Shown one piece after another: positions 34,440 through 45,680 of a DNA stretch of 64,000 bases (positions are counted from its first letter, which is position 1; the number at the start of each line of letters is the position of its first letter). Made by a program: the position numbers and the translations under genes. Under the pieces are notes generated by a model. It did not search any database. It was not told the DNA's origin and saw only the letters and a list, made by a program, of their open reading frames with translations. The DNA comes from Escherichia sp. ESNIH1 (GTDB taxonomy: Bacteria; Pseudomonadota; Gammaproteobacteria; Enterobacterales; Enterobacteriaceae): assembly GCA_002918705.1 (NCBI GenBank), contig PQKR01000012.1, forward strand, positions 1 through 64,000. Direction: 5' to 3'.

Positions 34440-35288
34440 ATGAGTCAAACATCGACCTTAAAAGGCCAGTGCATCGCCGAGTTCCTCGGTACCGGGTTGT
34501 TGATATTCTTCGGGGTTGGCTGTGTTGCAGCGCTAAAAGTGGCTGGCGCCTCCTTCGGCCAGTGGGAGATCAGTATCATCTGGGGTCTGGGGGTAGCGAT
34601 GGCCATCTACCTGACCGCCGGTGTCTCCGGTGCGCATCTCAACCCGGCGGTAACCATCGCGCTATGGCTGTTCGCCTGCTTCGACGGGCGCAAAGTCGCG
34701 CCGTTTATCGCCTCGCAGTTTGCAGGCGCGTTTTGTGCCGCCGCGCTGGTCTACGGCCTCTACTACAACCTGTTTTACGATTTTGAACAGACCCACCACA
34801 TGGTTCGCGGCAGCGTCGAGAGTCTGGACCTCGCCGGAATATTTTCAACCTATCCGAATCCGCACATCAATTTTGTGCAGGCCTTCGCGGTTGAAATGGT
34901 GATTACCGCTATCCTCATGGGCGTGATCATGGCGCTTGGCGATGACGGCAACGGTATTCCACGCGGCCCGCTGGCTCCGCTGCTGATTGGCCTGCTGATC
35001 GCGGTGATTGGTGCCTCTATGGGACCGCTGACTGGCTTTGCGATGAACCCGGCGCGTGATATCGGGCCAAAAACCTTCGCCTGGCTTGCAGGCTGGGGCA
35101 ACGTCGCCTTTACCGGTGGCAAAGATATCCCCTACTTCCTGGTCCCGCTGTTCGGGCCGGTAGCAGGTGCAGCGCTCGGCGCGTTTGGTTATCGTAAGCT
35201 GATTGGCCGCCACCTGCCCTGTGATATCCGCGAGGAAGAAGTGAAAGAGCCAGCTACCACTGCCGCACAACACAAAGCGTCGCTGTAA
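34440..35288 (+). CDS. glpF: glycerol facilitator GlpF
   Basis: Aquaglyceroporin channel in the inner membrane for glycerol and small polyols. The 282 residues match E. coli (281). Two half-helix signatures are intact: HLNPAVT near residue 66 and MNPARD near 203; the Asp after the second NPAR typifies glycerol-conducting members. Six membrane helices are evident. First gene of glpFKX; glpK begins 20 bp later. Confidence 0.98.
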   Translation: MSQTSTLKGQCIAEFLGTGLLIFFGVGCVAALKVAGASFGQWEISIIWGLGVAMAIYLTAGVSGAHLNPAVTIALWLFACFDGRKVAPFIASQFAGAFCAAALVYGLYYNLFYDFEQTHHMVRGSVESLDLAGIFSTYPNPHINFVQAFAVEMVITAILMGVIMALGDDGNGIPRGPLAPLLIGLLIAVIGASMGPLTGFAMNPARDIGPKTFAWLAGWGNVAFTGGKDIPYFLVPLFGPVAGAALGAFGYRKLIGRHLPCDIREEEVKEPATTAAQHKASL

Positions 35289-35293
35289 TGTGA

Positions 35294-36817
<1,524 letters not shown>

Positions 36818-36831
36818 TGACCACCCCGCCT

Positions 36832-36849
36832 CCTCTCCGTCCGGAGAGG
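36832..36849 (+). terminator. hairpin between glpK and glpX
   Basis: CCTCTCCG (36832-36839) pairs with CGGAGAGG (36842-36849), with no U-run. It may be a partial terminator or stabiliser that sets the ratio of glpK to glpX. Confidence 0.45.
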
Positions 36850-36923
36850 GGGCCTTACCCTCCTCGCTCTGTGTTAAACTTTGCACAATTTCTTTAATGA
36901 CGTTCTTTAATGACGAGTGTGCA

Positions 36924-37934
36924 ATGAAACGAGAGCTTGCGATTGAATTTTCCCGCGTGACGGAAGCGGCCGCGCTGGCCGGTTATAAATGGCTGGGCCG
37001 GGGCGATAAAAACGTTGCCGACGGCGCGGCGGTTAACGCCATGCGCATTGTGCTCAATCAGGTCAATATTGACGGGACCATCGTGATTGGCGAGGGTGAG
37101 ATCGACGAAGCCCCGATGCTCTATATCGGCGAGCGCGTCGGTACCGGCCAGGGCGACGCGGTGGATATTGCCGTTGATCCTATTGAAGGCACCCGCATGA
37201 CGGCGATGGGCCAGGCCAACGCGCTGGCGGTGCTGGCCGTGGGCGACAAGGGCAGCTTCCTGAACGCGCCGGATATGTATATGGAGAAGCTGATTGTCGG
37301 CCCTGGCGCCAAAGGCGCTATCAATCTTGACCTGCCCCTGGAGGAGAACCTGCGTAACGTGGCGGCCGTGCTTGGCAAGCCGCTCGACGAGCTGACCGTA
37401 ACGATCCTGGCGAAACCGCGCCACGATGCGGTCATCGCCCAGATGCAGCAGCTCGGCGTGCGCGTATTTGCCATTCCGGACGGCGACGTGGCGGCCTCCA
37501 TTCTGACCTGCATGCCTGACAGCGAAGTGGACGTGCTCTACGGTATCGGCGGCGCACCGGAGGGGGTGGTCTCCGCCGCCGCCATTCGCGCGCTGGACGG
37601 TGACATGCAGGGCCGCCTGCTGGCACGCCATCACGTGAAGGGCGACAGCGAAGAGAACCGCCGCATCGGCGAGCAGGAGCTGGCACGCTGTAAAGAGATG
37701 GGGATTGACGCAGGCAGCGTGCTGCAGCTGGACGACATGGCGCGCAACGATAACGTGATTTTTTCCGCTACCGGCATCACCAAGGGCGATCTGCTCGACG
37801 GCATTACCCGCAAGGGCAATATGGCCACCACCGAAACCCTGCTGATCCGCGGTAAATCCCGCACTATCCGCCGGATCCAGTCCATTCACTACCTCGATCG
37901 CAAAGATACGGACGTACAGCGCCACATTCTTTGA
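36924..37934 (+). CDS. glpX: class II fructose-1,6-bisphosphatase GlpX
   Basis: Mn-dependent phosphatase providing gluconeogenic hexose when cells grow on glycerol. The start MKRELAIEFSRV gives 336 residues, as in E. coli; an upstream in-frame ATG would add nine unrelated residues. The metal and phosphate motifs GEGEIDEAPML near residue 57 and AVDPIEGTRMT near 85 are those of the lithium-sensitive phosphatase fold. Third gene of the glycerol operon, consistent with feeding the triose produced back to hexose. Confidence 0.97.
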   Translation: MKRELAIEFSRVTEAAALAGYKWLGRGDKNVADGAAVNAMRIVLNQVNIDGTIVIGEGEIDEAPMLYIGERVGTGQGDAVDIAVDPIEGTRMTAMGQANALAVLAVGDKGSFLNAPDMYMEKLIVGPGAKGAINLDLPLEENLRNVAAVLGKPLDELTVTILAKPRHDAVIAQMQQLGVRVFAIPDGDVAASILTCMPDSEVDVLYGIGGAPEGVVSAAAIRALDGDMQGRLLARHHVKGDSEENRRIGEQELARCKEMGIDAGSVLQLDDMARNDNVIFSATGITKGDLLDGITRKGNMATTETLLIRGKSRTIRRIQSIHYLDRKDTDVQRHIL

Positions 37935-37955
37935 GGTCATTTGATCAATCGAGCT

Positions 37956-37977
37956 TTCCGGCCCGCTCGGGCTGGAA
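37956..37977 (+). terminator. hairpin after glpX
   Basis: TTCCGGCCCG pairs with CGGGCTGGAA (one wobble) 22 bp after the glpX stop. No clear U-run follows, so termination strength is uncertain. It precedes the fpr leader. Confidence 0.5.
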
Positions 37978-38027
37978 AAGTTCGTCTTAAGCGACGAAGA
38001 TAAGGTTATACAGAACAGGAGACGATC

Positions 38028-38774
38028 ATGGCGGATTGGGTTACAGGAAAAGTTACGAAGGTTGAATTCTGGACCGACGCGCTCTTTAGTCTCACCGTTC
38101 ATGCTCCCATCCACCCCTTCAAGGCGGGCCAGTTTGCCAAGCTGGGTCTGGAGATTGACGGCGAGCGCGTGCAGCGCGCCTACTCCTACGTTAACGCCCC
38201 CAGCGATCCGAATCTGGAGTTTTACCTGGTCACCGTCCCGGACGGCAAGCTCAGTCCGCGCCTTGCGGCGCTGAAGCCGGGCGATGAGGTGCTGATCGTG
38301 AGCGAGGCCGCCGGGTTCTTTGTGCTGGAGGAGATCCCCGAGTGTGAAACCCTGTGGATGCTGGCAACCGGGACGGCCATCGGCCCCTATCTGTCGATTC
38401 TGCAGGAAGGGAAGGATCTGGAGCGCTTTAAAAACCTGGTGCTGGTCCATGCCGCGCGCTATGCCGAAGATCTCAGCTATCTACCGCTGATGCTGGAACT
38501 GCAAAAGCGCTACGAGGGTAAACTGCGTATTCAGACGGTCGTCAGCCGCGAAACGGTAGCCGGCTCGCTACACGGTCGCGTACCGGCGTTGATTGAGAGC
38601 GGGGAGCTAGAGCGCGCCGTCGGGCTGACAATGCGCCCGGAAGATAGCCATGTGATGCTGTGTGGCAATCCGCAGATGGTGCGGGATACTCAGCAGCTGC
38701 TGAAAGAGACCCGGCAGATGGCCAAACACCTGCGCCGCCGTCCGGGCCATATGACCGCTGAGCACTATTGGTAA
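38028..38774 (+). CDS. fpr: flavodoxin/ferredoxin-NADP+ reductase Fpr
   Basis: FAD enzyme passing electrons from NADPH to flavodoxin or ferredoxin. The 248 residues equal E. coli Fpr. The FAD-binding RAYSYVNAP is near residue 50, the NADP-binding ATGTAIGPYLS near 115, and the C-terminal aromatic residues (HYW) stack on the flavin. A SoxRS target in E. coli; the upstream 93 bp are short, and I could not mark a soxbox with certainty. Confidence 0.97.
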   Translation: MADWVTGKVTKVEFWTDALFSLTVHAPIHPFKAGQFAKLGLEIDGERVQRAYSYVNAPSDPNLEFYLVTVPDGKLSPRLAALKPGDEVLIVSEAAGFFVLEEIPECETLWMLATGTAIGPYLSILQEGKDLERFKNLVLVHAARYAEDLSYLPLMLELQKRYEGKLRIQTVVSRETVAGSLHGRVPALIESGELERAVGLTMRPEDSHVMLCGNPQMVRDTQQLLKETRQMAKHLRRRPGHMTAEHYW

Positions 38775-38790
38775 TTAACGGATCTGGTCA

Positions 38791-39210
38791 CTAACGGAAC
38801 TTCACGTCCAGCGTCGCTTTACCAAATTTGTTTTCGCCCGGCGTGCCGAGAAACGCGCCGAGGTCCACCAGCAGCATGACCATGATCAGCGTCGGGATAA
38901 AGCGCCCCACCGCCCACGTCCAGACGCCGCCTAGCACATCCCAACGCCCGGCCAGCAGCATCCACGCCAGCACCAGCAGCAAGGCCCAGTAGCCTGATTT
39001 ACCGCGATCGTGCAGCCGTTTTACCACCACACAGGTCGTAGGCCAGAGCAGGCTGACCAGCGCAAAGGCCGCCAGCTGCAGATCCACCAGCCCGCTTCCC
39101 GCCAGCGAAAAGAGTGCCACCATCGACAACGCCCAGAGCGCTACCCAGATCCAGAAGTCACGGCGTCCAATACGCCCTTTAAATGAGAATAACCACTGCT
39201 GTATGGTCAT
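38791..39210 (-). CDS. yiiR: DUF805 inner-membrane protein YiiR
   Basis: Small membrane protein of unknown function. The DUF805 hallmarks are the N-terminal FSFKGRIGRRDFW followed by four hydrophobic helices, with VKRLHDRGKSGYWALL between helices two and three. The 139 residues compare with about 146 in E. coli YiiR, with a shorter C-terminal tail. Its position between fpr and yiiQ matches E. coli. No biochemical role is established. Confidence 0.92.
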   Translation of the reverse strand: MTIQQWLFSFKGRIGRRDFWIWVALWALSMVALFSLAGSGLVDLQLAAFALVSLLWPTTCVVVKRLHDRGKSGYWALLLVLAWMLLAGRWDVLGGVWTWAVGRFIPTLIMVMLLVDLGAFLGTPGENKFGKATLDVKFR

Positions 39211-39320
39211 GTAAGGTTCCTTATAATCGTAGTGCTGCGTAGTTTACCTTAGTCGGGTCAGCTTTTGACAAGCCAGACGGTTATCGTTTTAATCGGGATA
39301 GCTAAACAGAGGGAGAGATC

Positions 39321-39908
39321 ATGAAAAGATGGAGCGTATTACTGGCCTGGCTGGCGTGTTGCCTGCCCGCGCTGGCGGTAGAGGTTCCCCTGGCAGCCAC
39401 GGCCCCCTATCTGCTGGCGGGTGCGCCAACCTTCGATCAATCTATTAGTCAGTTCCGGGAGAAATTTAACGCCGATAACCCCACCCTGACGCTCAACGAG
39501 TTTCGCGCCATTGAATCACGCAACGACCGCGCCAACCTGACGCGGGCTGCCAGCAAAATCAACGAGTCGCTCTATGCCTCAACGGCCCTTGAGCGCGGGA
39601 CGCTGAAGATCAAGTCGATGCAGATCACCTGGTTGCCAGTCCAGGGACCGGAGCAGAAAGCGGCGAAAGCCAAAGCGCTGGAGTATATGGCGGCGGTATT
39701 ACGCGCCTTTTCACCGCAGCTAACCAAAGCCAATAGCCTGCAAAAGGTGCAGAAACTGCTGAACAAAGGCAAAGGGAAAGCCTGGTATGCTGAGACAGAG
39801 GGCGCGCTGCGCTATGTTGCAGCAGATAACGGTGAAAAAGGGCTGACCTTCGCTGTTGAACCGATTAAGCTGACGCTATCTGATAGTGCTGAAGGTAACA
39901 ATAAATGA
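39321..39908 (+). CDS. yiiQ: DUF1454 periplasmic protein YiiQ
   Basis: Probable periplasmic protein of unknown function. A signal peptide (MKRWSVLLAW..., cleavage near residue 19 at ALA|VE) is followed by a mostly helical domain with TLNEFRAIESRNDRANLTRA and SINES/TSLERG-like segments typical of the family. The 195 residues are close to E. coli YiiQ (199). It lies 109 bp before tpiA on the same strand, as in E. coli. Nothing in the sequence suggests catalysis. Confidence 0.92.
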   Translation: MKRWSVLLAWLACCLPALAVEVPLAATAPYLLAGAPTFDQSISQFREKFNADNPTLTLNEFRAIESRNDRANLTRAASKINESLYASTALERGTLKIKSMQITWLPVQGPEQKAAKAKALEYMAAVLRAFSPQLTKANSLQKVQKLLNKGKGKAWYAETEGALRYVAADNGEKGLTFAVEPIKLTLSDSAEGNNK

Positions 39909-40017
39909 TAAAAAGCAAAGCCTTTGCAGGGATGAATCTCTATACTGTTTGACAACCATGCTGCCTGCAAACGGCAGCCATATTCCTTGATTCGCTGACA
40001 AAGCGTGGAGAATAAAA

Positions 40018-40785
40018 ATGCGACATCCTTTAGTGATGGGTAACTGGAAACTGAACGGCAGCCGCCACATGGTAAACGAGCTGGTTGCTAACCTGCGTAA
40101 AGAGCTGGCTGGCGTTACCGGCTGCGGCGTAGCAATCGCGCCGCCGGCAATGTATCTGGACCTGGCGAAACAGGCCGCAGCGGGCAGCCATATCATCCTC
40201 GGCGCGCAGAACGTCGACGTGAACCTCTCCGGCGCCTTCACCGGTGAAACGTCCGCTGAGATGCTGAAAGACGTTGGCGCACAGTACATCATTATCGGTC
40301 ACTCTGAGCGTCGCACCTACCATGCTGAGTCTGACGAGCTGATCGCGAAAAAATTCGCCGTGCTGAAAGAGCAGGGTCTGATCCCCGTTCTGTGCATCGG
40401 TGAAACTGAAGAAGAGAACGAAGCGGGTAAAACCGAAGAGGTGTGCGCCCGTCAGATCGACGCCGTGCTGAAAACCCAGGGCGCAGCAGCGTTCGAAGGC
40501 GTCGTGATTGCCTACGAACCGGTATGGGCTATCGGTACCGGCAAATCCGCTACCCCGGCGCAGGCCCAGGCGGTGCATAAATTTATTCGTGACCACATTG
40601 CGAAAGCTGACGCGAAAGTGGCTGAGCAAGTGATCATCCAGTACGGCGGCTCGGTTAACGCCTCTAACGCAGCTGAACTGTTCACCCAGCCGGATATCGA
40701 CGGCGCGCTGGTTGGCGGTGCCTCCCTGAAAGCTGACGCGTTCGCAGTGATTGTGAAGGCAGCGGAAGCGGCTAAGCAGGCGTAA
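40018..40785 (+). CDS. tpiA: triosephosphate isomerase TpiA
   Basis: Interconverts dihydroxyacetone phosphate and glyceraldehyde-3-phosphate. The 255 residues equal E. coli. Catalytic residues are visible: Lys in GNWKLNG (residue 11 region), His in GHSERR (near 95) and Glu in [11 protein letters not shown] (near 167), with the phosphate loop YGGSVNASN near 210. It links the neighbouring glycerol (glpFK), rhamnose (RhaD product) and pfkA pathways functionally. Confidence 0.98.
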   Translation: MRHPLVMGNWKLNGSRHMVNELVANLRKELAGVTGCGVAIAPPAMYLDLAKQAAAGSHIILGAQNVDVNLSGAFTGETSAEMLKDVGAQYIIIGHSERRTYHAESDELIAKKFAVLKEQGLIPVLCIGETEEENEAGKTEEVCARQIDAVLKTQGAAAFEGVVIAYEPVWAIGTGKSATPAQAQAVHKFIRDHIAKADAKVAEQVIIQYGGSVNASNAAELFTQPDIDGALVGGASLKADAFAVIVKAAEAAKQA

Positions 40786-40813
40786 TCGTCGTTACCGCAT
40801 TGCAAATGTTCGT

Positions 40814-40850
40814 GTAGGCCCGGTAAGCGCTAGCGCCACCGGGCTTTTTT
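40814..40850. repeat. REP-type hairpin with T-run after tpiA
   Basis: GTAGGCCCGGTAAGCGCTAG followed by CGCCACCGGGC and TTTTTT. It is a REP unit that also has the form of an intrinsic terminator for tpiA, and it reaches the stop codon of the convergent permease gene. Confidence 0.85.
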
Positions 40851-42153
40851 ACAGCTGTCCCAGCAGCTGATACCACAGATAGTCCAGCGGCAGCAGCACC
40901 AGATACGTTGCCACCGCCAGCGCCAGACAGAGCAGCATCCCCGCCCGGGCAGGCACCTTGCCTAGCGCCATCGCCACCACAATCGGCGAGGCCTGATACG
41001 GCAGCAGCGGCGTCGAGTACCCCAGTACCTGAATCATAATCGTCGACAGCAGCGGGAAACCGGTGGCGTCAGAGAAGCTTTGCGCCAGGCTGGTATAGAG
41101 CGCCGGGACGCCGTTGGCGGTCATGATAAAGTTAAGCGCGGTGGTAATGCCGGTCAGGGCGGCAAAGCTGGTAAACGGATTTTGTGGATCCAGCGGCATA
41201 ATATGCATCAGCGCGTCACCGACGGCGCGGCCAATGCCGGTCTGCGTTACCGTGATCGCCAGGCCTAAAATCCCCGCCACGTAGATACAGGTGCGAATAT
41301 TGACCCCGGTGGCGAACTCCTCGCCGTTAATAAAGCCGATGCGCGGCAGCAGCGTGACGCAGGCCGCCGCCAGACCGGTCCATGCCGGGCCAATCCCGTG
41401 CCAGCTCTCCGTTACCCACAGAATAAGCACCACCGCCAGCATCCAGGCGAGCCGCTTCTCGTCCCGGCTCATCGGCGTAGCGGGTTCAAGATCCCGCGCC
41501 GCATGCGGCTTACCGGGAAAGAGCCAGCAGATAAGCGCAATCAGAATGAGCCCTTTCAGGATGCCCAACACCGGCGTGTGCAGCAGCAGATAGGGAACAT
41601 AGTTGAGATGAATACCAAATGCCCCTTCCGCCGCGCCGCTCATCACCAGGTTCGGCACGTTAGCGGGCAGGATCGTCGCGGAGAGCTGGAAAGTGCCAAA
41701 GCCCACCGCCAATGCCAGGCCAAACCATGCCCGCGTCCCTTCGTGGATCCCGGCTCGCGCCGCCATCGCGGCAACGATGGGCATCAGCAGGGCGATGCGT
41801 CCCATGTTCGACGGCATGACAAAGGCCAGCGCATAGCTCAGCAGCACCACGCTGCCCACCATTAATAGCCACGAATCGGTCAGCTTCGCCGAGATGGCCC
41901 TTGCCGCCCGGTCCGCCAGCCCGGTTTTGCGGATCGCCACGCCCAGCACAAAGCCGCTAAAGACCAGCCAGAACGCCGACGAGGCAAAGCCGCCGAAGAT
42001 AACGTCCGCCGGGGCGATTTTGGCCACCATAGCGGCGGCAAAGAAGAGCAGCGCGGTAATGAACTCCGGCAGCAGAGAGGCGGCCCAAAGGACGATAGTG
42101 ATGCCGATAATCAGTGAGGGAAGGAACAGAGGGTGCGTTAACCAGAGTGACAT
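40849..42153 (-). CDS. DASS/SLC13-type anion permease
   Basis: Hydrophobic protein of 434 residues with roughly 11-12 membrane segments, in the divalent-anion:sodium symporter superfamily. Family-like features are the paired helical-hairpin serine motifs: MPSNMGRIALLMPIVAAMAA near 110-130, the SATILPANVPNLVMSGAAEG region, and the C-terminal half segment NFIMTANGVPALYTSLAQS. Substrate is not deducible; dicarboxylate, sulfate or another anion are possible. It ends at the tpiA REP and lies 102 bp downstream of sbp on the same strand, separated by a terminator. E. coli has cdh at this position. The next gene binds sulfate, which makes sulfate a guess only. Confidence 0.8.
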   Translation of the reverse strand: MSLWLTHPLFLPSLIIGITIVLWAASLLPEFITALLFFAAAMVAKIAPADVIFGGFASSAFWLVFSGFVLGVAIRKTGLADRAARAISAKLTDSWLLMVGSVVLLSYALAFVMPSNMGRIALLMPIVAAMAARAGIHEGTRAWFGLALAVGFGTFQLSATILPANVPNLVMSGAAEGAFGIHLNYVPYLLLHTPVLGILKGLILIALICWLFPGKPHAARDLEPATPMSRDEKRLAWMLAVVLILWVTESWHGIGPAWTGLAAACVTLLPRIGFINGEEFATGVNIRTCIYVAGILGLAITVTQTGIGRAVGDALMHIMPLDPQNPFTSFAALTGITTALNFIMTANGVPALYTSLAQSFSDATGFPLLSTIMIQVLGYSTPLLPYQASPIVVAMALGKVPARAGMLLCLALAVATYLVLLPLDYLWYQLLGQL

Positions 42154-42226
42154 GCCTGTCTCCTGCTATTTTTTCACCGAGTCTACGGCGACAGGAGGGT
42201 TCAGTAAACGCCATTAATGGTGGGGC

Positions 42227-42251
42227 AAAAAAACGGCCCCGCAGGGCCGTT
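42227..42251 (-). terminator. sbp terminator
   Basis: ACGGCCC (42233-42239) pairs with GGGCCGT (42244-42250), followed on the minus strand by seven U residues. It is directly after the sbp stop. Confidence 0.92.
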
Positions 42252-42255
42252 ACGC

Positions 42256-43245
42256 TTAACGCTTGCTGATTTGGTCGAAGGTACCACCGTTGGAGAAGTG
42301 CTCTTTCTGGGCTTTTGTCCAGCCACCAAACTCTTCATCAATGGTGAATAACTTGAGTTTCGGGAACTCGCTGTCATATTTCTTCGCTACGTCCGGGTTA
42401 CGCGGACGATAGAAGTTTTTCGCTGCAATCTCCTGCCCTTCCGGCGAGTAGAGATACTTCAGATAAGCGTCAGCCACGGCTTTGGTCTCTTTCTTCTCAA
42501 CGACTTTGTCGACCACAGAGACGGTCGGCTCGGCGAGAATAGATTCGCTCGGGGTGACAATTTCAAACTTGTCTTTGCCCAGCTCGTTAGTCGCCAGCAG
42601 CGCCTCGTTCTCCCAGGCGATCAGCACGTCGCCAATGCCGCGCTCGACGAAGGTATTGGTCGCACCACGTGCGCCGGAGTCGAGCACTTCCACGTTCTTG
42701 AACAGCGCTTTCACAAACTCCTGCGCTTTAGCCTGGTCATTGTTGTTGTGGTGCAGAGCGTAGCCCCACGCCGCCAGGTAGTTCCAGCGTGCGCCGCCGG
42801 AGCTTTTCGGGTTCGGCGTGATCACCGACACGCCCGGCTTAATCAGATCGTTCCAGTCGTGGATCTGTTTCGGGTTACCTTTACGCACCAGGAAAACGAT
42901 GGTGGAGGTATAGGGTGCGGAGTTATCCGGCAGGCGTTTGATCCAGTTTTTATCGATGCGTCCACGCTCGGCGATGGCGTCAACGTCATAGGCTAGCGCC
43001 AGGGTCACCACATCGGCTTCGATGCCGTTAATAACGGAGGTAGCCTGTTTGCCAGAGCCGCCGTGCGACTGGCGGATCGTCACGTTATCACCGGTTTCCT
43101 GCTTCCAGTGCGCGCTGAATGCCTTGTTATACTGCTCGTACAGCTCACGCGTTGGATCGTATGAGACGTTTAAAAGCTGAATGTCCTTTGCCAGAACGCT
43201 GCCGGAGGCCAGCAGCAACGTTAACCCTACACCCCATTTGTTCAT
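42256..43245 (-). CDS. sbp: periplasmic sulfate-binding protein Sbp
   Basis: Binds sulfate for the CysTWA ABC importer. The 329 residues equal E. coli Sbp. It has a signal peptide with cleavage near residue 19 (VLA|KD), then [17 protein letters not shown] and [10 protein letters not shown], which contribute main-chain anion contacts, and [20 protein letters not shown]. In E. coli it is induced by CysB under sulfur limitation. A BIME lies upstream, and pfkA is transcribed from further upstream on the same strand. Confidence 0.97.
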   Translation of the reverse strand: MNKWGVGLTLLLASGSVLAKDIQLLNVSYDPTRELYEQYNKAFSAHWKQETGDNVTIRQSHGGSGKQATSVINGIEADVVTLALAYDVDAIAERGRIDKNWIKRLPDNSAPYTSTIVFLVRKGNPKQIHDWNDLIKPGVSVITPNPKSSGGARWNYLAAWGYALHHNNNDQAKAQEFVKALFKNVEVLDSGARGATNTFVERGIGDVLIAWENEALLATNELGKDKFEIVTPSESILAEPTVSVVDKVVEKKETKAVADAYLKYLYSPEGQEIAAKNFYRPRNPDVAKKYDSEFPKLKLFTIDEEFGGWTKAQKEHFSNGGTFDQISKR

Positions 43246-43373
43246 CGCTCACTCTCTTATATGTTGAGTTGTGTTGTGATGGACTCAGCGTGCCAGAAAG
43301 CGAATCAATGATTAAAGAATAAAAAAAGATTGGCTATAACCAAGGGGAATAAAGATAGGGTTGGGCGAAAAAA

Positions 43374-43447
43374 ACCCGGTGGCGCTACGCTTACCGGGCC
43401 TATGTAAGTAGAGCTGTAGGCCGGGTGAGGCGCAGCCGCCACCCGGC
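43374..43447. repeat. BIME between pfkA and sbp
   Basis: The unit at 43374-43403 (ACCCGGTGGCGCTACGC...) is followed by an inverted unit at 43416-43447 (GTAGGCCGGGTGAGGCGCAG...CACCCGGC). It lies directly 3' of pfkA. Confidence 0.88.
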
Positions 43448-43458
43448 GGAAATGGCTG

Positions 43459-44421
43459 CTAGTAAAGCTTTTTAGCGCAGTCCAGCCAGTCGCCTTTGAA
43501 CGGACGCTTCATATTTTCGATAGCGTCGATGATGTCGTGGTGCACCATCTTCTCGTTCTGAATACCGACGCAGCGGCCGCCGTGGCCCTGCAGCAGCAGT
43601 TCAATGGCGTAGGCACCCATACGGGAAGCCAGAATACGGTCGTAAGGAACCGGAGAGCCGCCGCGCTGGATATGGCCGAGAACGGTGGCACGGGTTTCGC
43701 GTTTAGTCTCGGACTCGATGTACTTCGCCAGCTCGTCGATATCACAGATGTGCTCGGTAATGGCGACGATAGCGTGCTTTTTACCCTTCGCGATGCCAGC
43801 CTTGATTTCGCTCACCAGATCTTCACGATTAAACTCGACTTCCGGCAGGACGATAAACTCGCAGCCACCGGCGATAGCCGCCGCCAGGGTCAGATCGCCA
43901 CAGTAACGGCCCATCACTTCAACGATAGAGATACGCTGGTGGGAAGAGGAGGTGTCACGCAGGCGGTCAATCGCTTCAACCACCGTATGCAGCGCGGTGA
44001 AGTAGCCGATGGTGTAGTCGGTACCGGCAACGTCGTTATCGATAGTGCCCGGCAGGCCGATGCAGGGGAAGCCCATTTCGGTCAGGCGTTTCGCCCCCAT
44101 ATAGGAGCCGTCGCCGCCGATGACCACCAGCGCGTCGATGCCGCGTTTTTTCATGTTTTCGATAGCCACGGCGCGGATGTGCTCTTCACGGAACTCCGGG
44201 AAGCGAGCAGAGCCAAGGAACGTGCCGCCACGGTTGATCATGTCAGAGACGCTGTAGCGGTCGAGCTGCACCATACGGTCTTCATACAGGCCCAGATAGC
44301 CGTCGTAAATGCCGCAAACTTCCAGACCTTCAGTTAATGCTGCCCGGACTACGCCACGAATTGCAGCGTTCATGCCAGGCGCATCACCGCCACTTGTCAA
44401 CACACCGATTTTCTTAATCAT
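43459..44421 (-). CDS. pfkA: ATP-dependent 6-phosphofructokinase isozyme I PfkA
   Basis: Committed glycolytic step: fructose-6-phosphate to fructose-1,6-bisphosphate. The ATG at [16 protein letters not shown] gives 320 residues, the E. coli length; the frame stays open 30 codons upstream, but that part is not conserved. ATP-binding GGDGSYMGA, the catalytic loop PGTIDNDV (Asp near 127) and the effector and substrate contacts MGRYCGDL and GHIQRGGSP are present. The enzyme is activated by ADP and inhibited by PEP. The order cpxP-fieF-pfkA-sbp matches E. coli. Confidence 0.98.
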   Translation of the reverse strand: MIKKIGVLTSGGDAPGMNAAIRGVVRAALTEGLEVCGIYDGYLGLYEDRMVQLDRYSVSDMINRGGTFLGSARFPEFREEHIRAVAIENMKKRGIDALVVIGGDGSYMGAKRLTEMGFPCIGLPGTIDNDVAGTDYTIGYFTALHTVVEAIDRLRDTSSSHQRISIVEVMGRYCGDLTLAAAIAGGCEFIVLPEVEFNREDLVSEIKAGIAKGKKHAIVAITEHICDIDELAKYIESETKRETRATVLGHIQRGGSPVPYDRILASRMGAYAIELLLQGHGGRCVGIQNEKMVHHDIIDAIENMKRPFKGDWLDCAKKLY

Positions 44422-44598
44422 GACTACCTCTGAACTTAGGAATGCAAAATAAATTCTTGCCCGAAGCGACGCCCTGGGGAGTGAATAGCTATGCTGCGCA
44501 TAGTATATCAATCTCTCCTGGCTGAATTGATTCAGGTCAGACCAAATGGCGGTAATTTATACACAAAATGCTGGCCTGACTCACCTTTTTACACCTTG

Positions 44599-45504
44599 TT
44601 ACCTGGCTTCTATGCCAGACACCGCGCCCTGGGGTACAACGGAACAAGGATCCTGATGGATTATCACATCAGAACCCGGGAAACGGCGCAATATGGCCTC
44701 TTCAACCTGCTCGGCCACCAGATGCGCCTGAACAAGCGGGAGGTTGTCGTCCATTTCCAAATGAATCTGAATAAAGCGGGTCGGCCCTGACTGCCGCGTG
44801 CGAAGATCGTGCGCCCCGCTGACCCCAGGCCAGCGGGTAACGATAGCAATTATTTCCTGCCGCTCCTCATCGGGCAGGGCGCGATCCAGCAGCGACTGGA
44901 CCGCTTCATACCCCATGCGTAGCGCGCTATAGAGGATATAAGCGCCGATCCCCAGTGCAAAGAGGGCATCCGCCCGGTGCCAGCCATACCAGGACAGGCC
45001 CAGCGCGACGAGAATAGCGCTATTCATCATAACATCAGACTGATAATGAAGCATATCGGCGCGCACGGCCTGGCTTTGCGTTTTTCGCACTACCCAGCGC
45101 TGAAAAGTGACGAGGATCACAGTACACACCAGCGCGACCAGAGTTACGATGATGCCAATCTGCGGCGCATTCATCGGTTCCGGACGGGCAAGGTGCTGAA
45201 TACCGGTTAAAAAGAGAAACAGCGCCGAGCCGGAGATAAACATGCTCTGCGCCAGCGCTGCCAACGACTCGGCCTTGCCATGCCCGAAGGTGTGCTCATC
45301 ATCCGCTGGCTGGAGGGAGTAGCGCACCACCAGCAGGTTGGTCAGCGAGGCGGCGATATCCACCAGCGAATCCACCAGCGCCGCCAGCACGCTCACCGAC
45401 CCGGTGTACCACCACGCAAAAATTTTGATCACCAGCAGCAACGAGGCCATTACCGTCGCGGCAATGGCTGCCCGGCTCACCAGCTGCCCATACATTTGAT
45501 TCAT
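44599..45504 (-). CDS. fieF: cation-efflux pump FieF (YiiP)
   Basis: CDF-family antiporter exporting zinc and ferrous iron across the inner membrane. Starting at [13 protein letters not shown] gives 301 residues (E. coli 300); a 40-residue upstream open extension is not conserved. Six membrane helices carry the transport-site metal ligands in [12 protein letters not shown] and [11 protein letters not shown]. The C-terminal cytoplasmic domain (about 210-290) has further metal-binding His and Asp residues ([23 protein letters not shown]). Confidence 0.96.
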   Translation of the reverse strand: MNQMYGQLVSRAAIAATVMASLLLVIKIFAWWYTGSVSVLAALVDSLVDIAASLTNLLVVRYSLQPADDEHTFGHGKAESLAALAQSMFISGSALFLFLTGIQHLARPEPMNAPQIGIIVTLVALVCTVILVTFQRWVVRKTQSQAVRADMLHYQSDVMMNSAILVALGLSWYGWHRADALFALGIGAYILYSALRMGYEAVQSLLDRALPDEERQEIIAIVTRWPGVSGAHDLRTRQSGPTRFIQIHLEMDDNLPLVQAHLVAEQVEEAILRRFPGSDVIIHQDPCSVVPQGAVSGIEAR

Positions 45505-45604
45505 ACGCACTCCTGTCCGGACACAGGGGTAGTATAACGGATGATAAATCAGGCAATGTGACAAAAAACGGGGGTGTTTTGCTCGCGGCAAGGAGATTAA
45601 GGGC

Positions 45605-45662
45605 AAAAAAAACCCCCTCATCATGAGGGGGAAGACAGGGATGGTGTCTATGGCAAGGAAAA
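45605..45662 (-). ncRNA. cpxQ: CpxQ sRNA from the cpxP 3'UTR
   Basis: The minus strand from about 45662 begins TTTTCCTTGCCATAGACACC, continues CATCCCTGTCTTCC, and ends in a CCCCCTCATGATGAGGGGG terminator with eight U residues. In E. coli RNase E cuts the cpxP mRNA in its 3'UTR to release this Hfq-dependent sRNA, which represses inner-membrane protein mRNAs during envelope stress. The 5' end is inferred from the conserved UUUUCC start. The terminator loop differs in sequence from what I recall for E. coli. Confidence 0.85.
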
Positions 45663-45680
45663 CAGGGTTGTTACTGGTTA

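Noticed and set aside
36894-38450. 518-codon open frame antisense to glpX and fpr
   Set aside because: It spans two certain genes on the opposite strand and has shadow-like composition.
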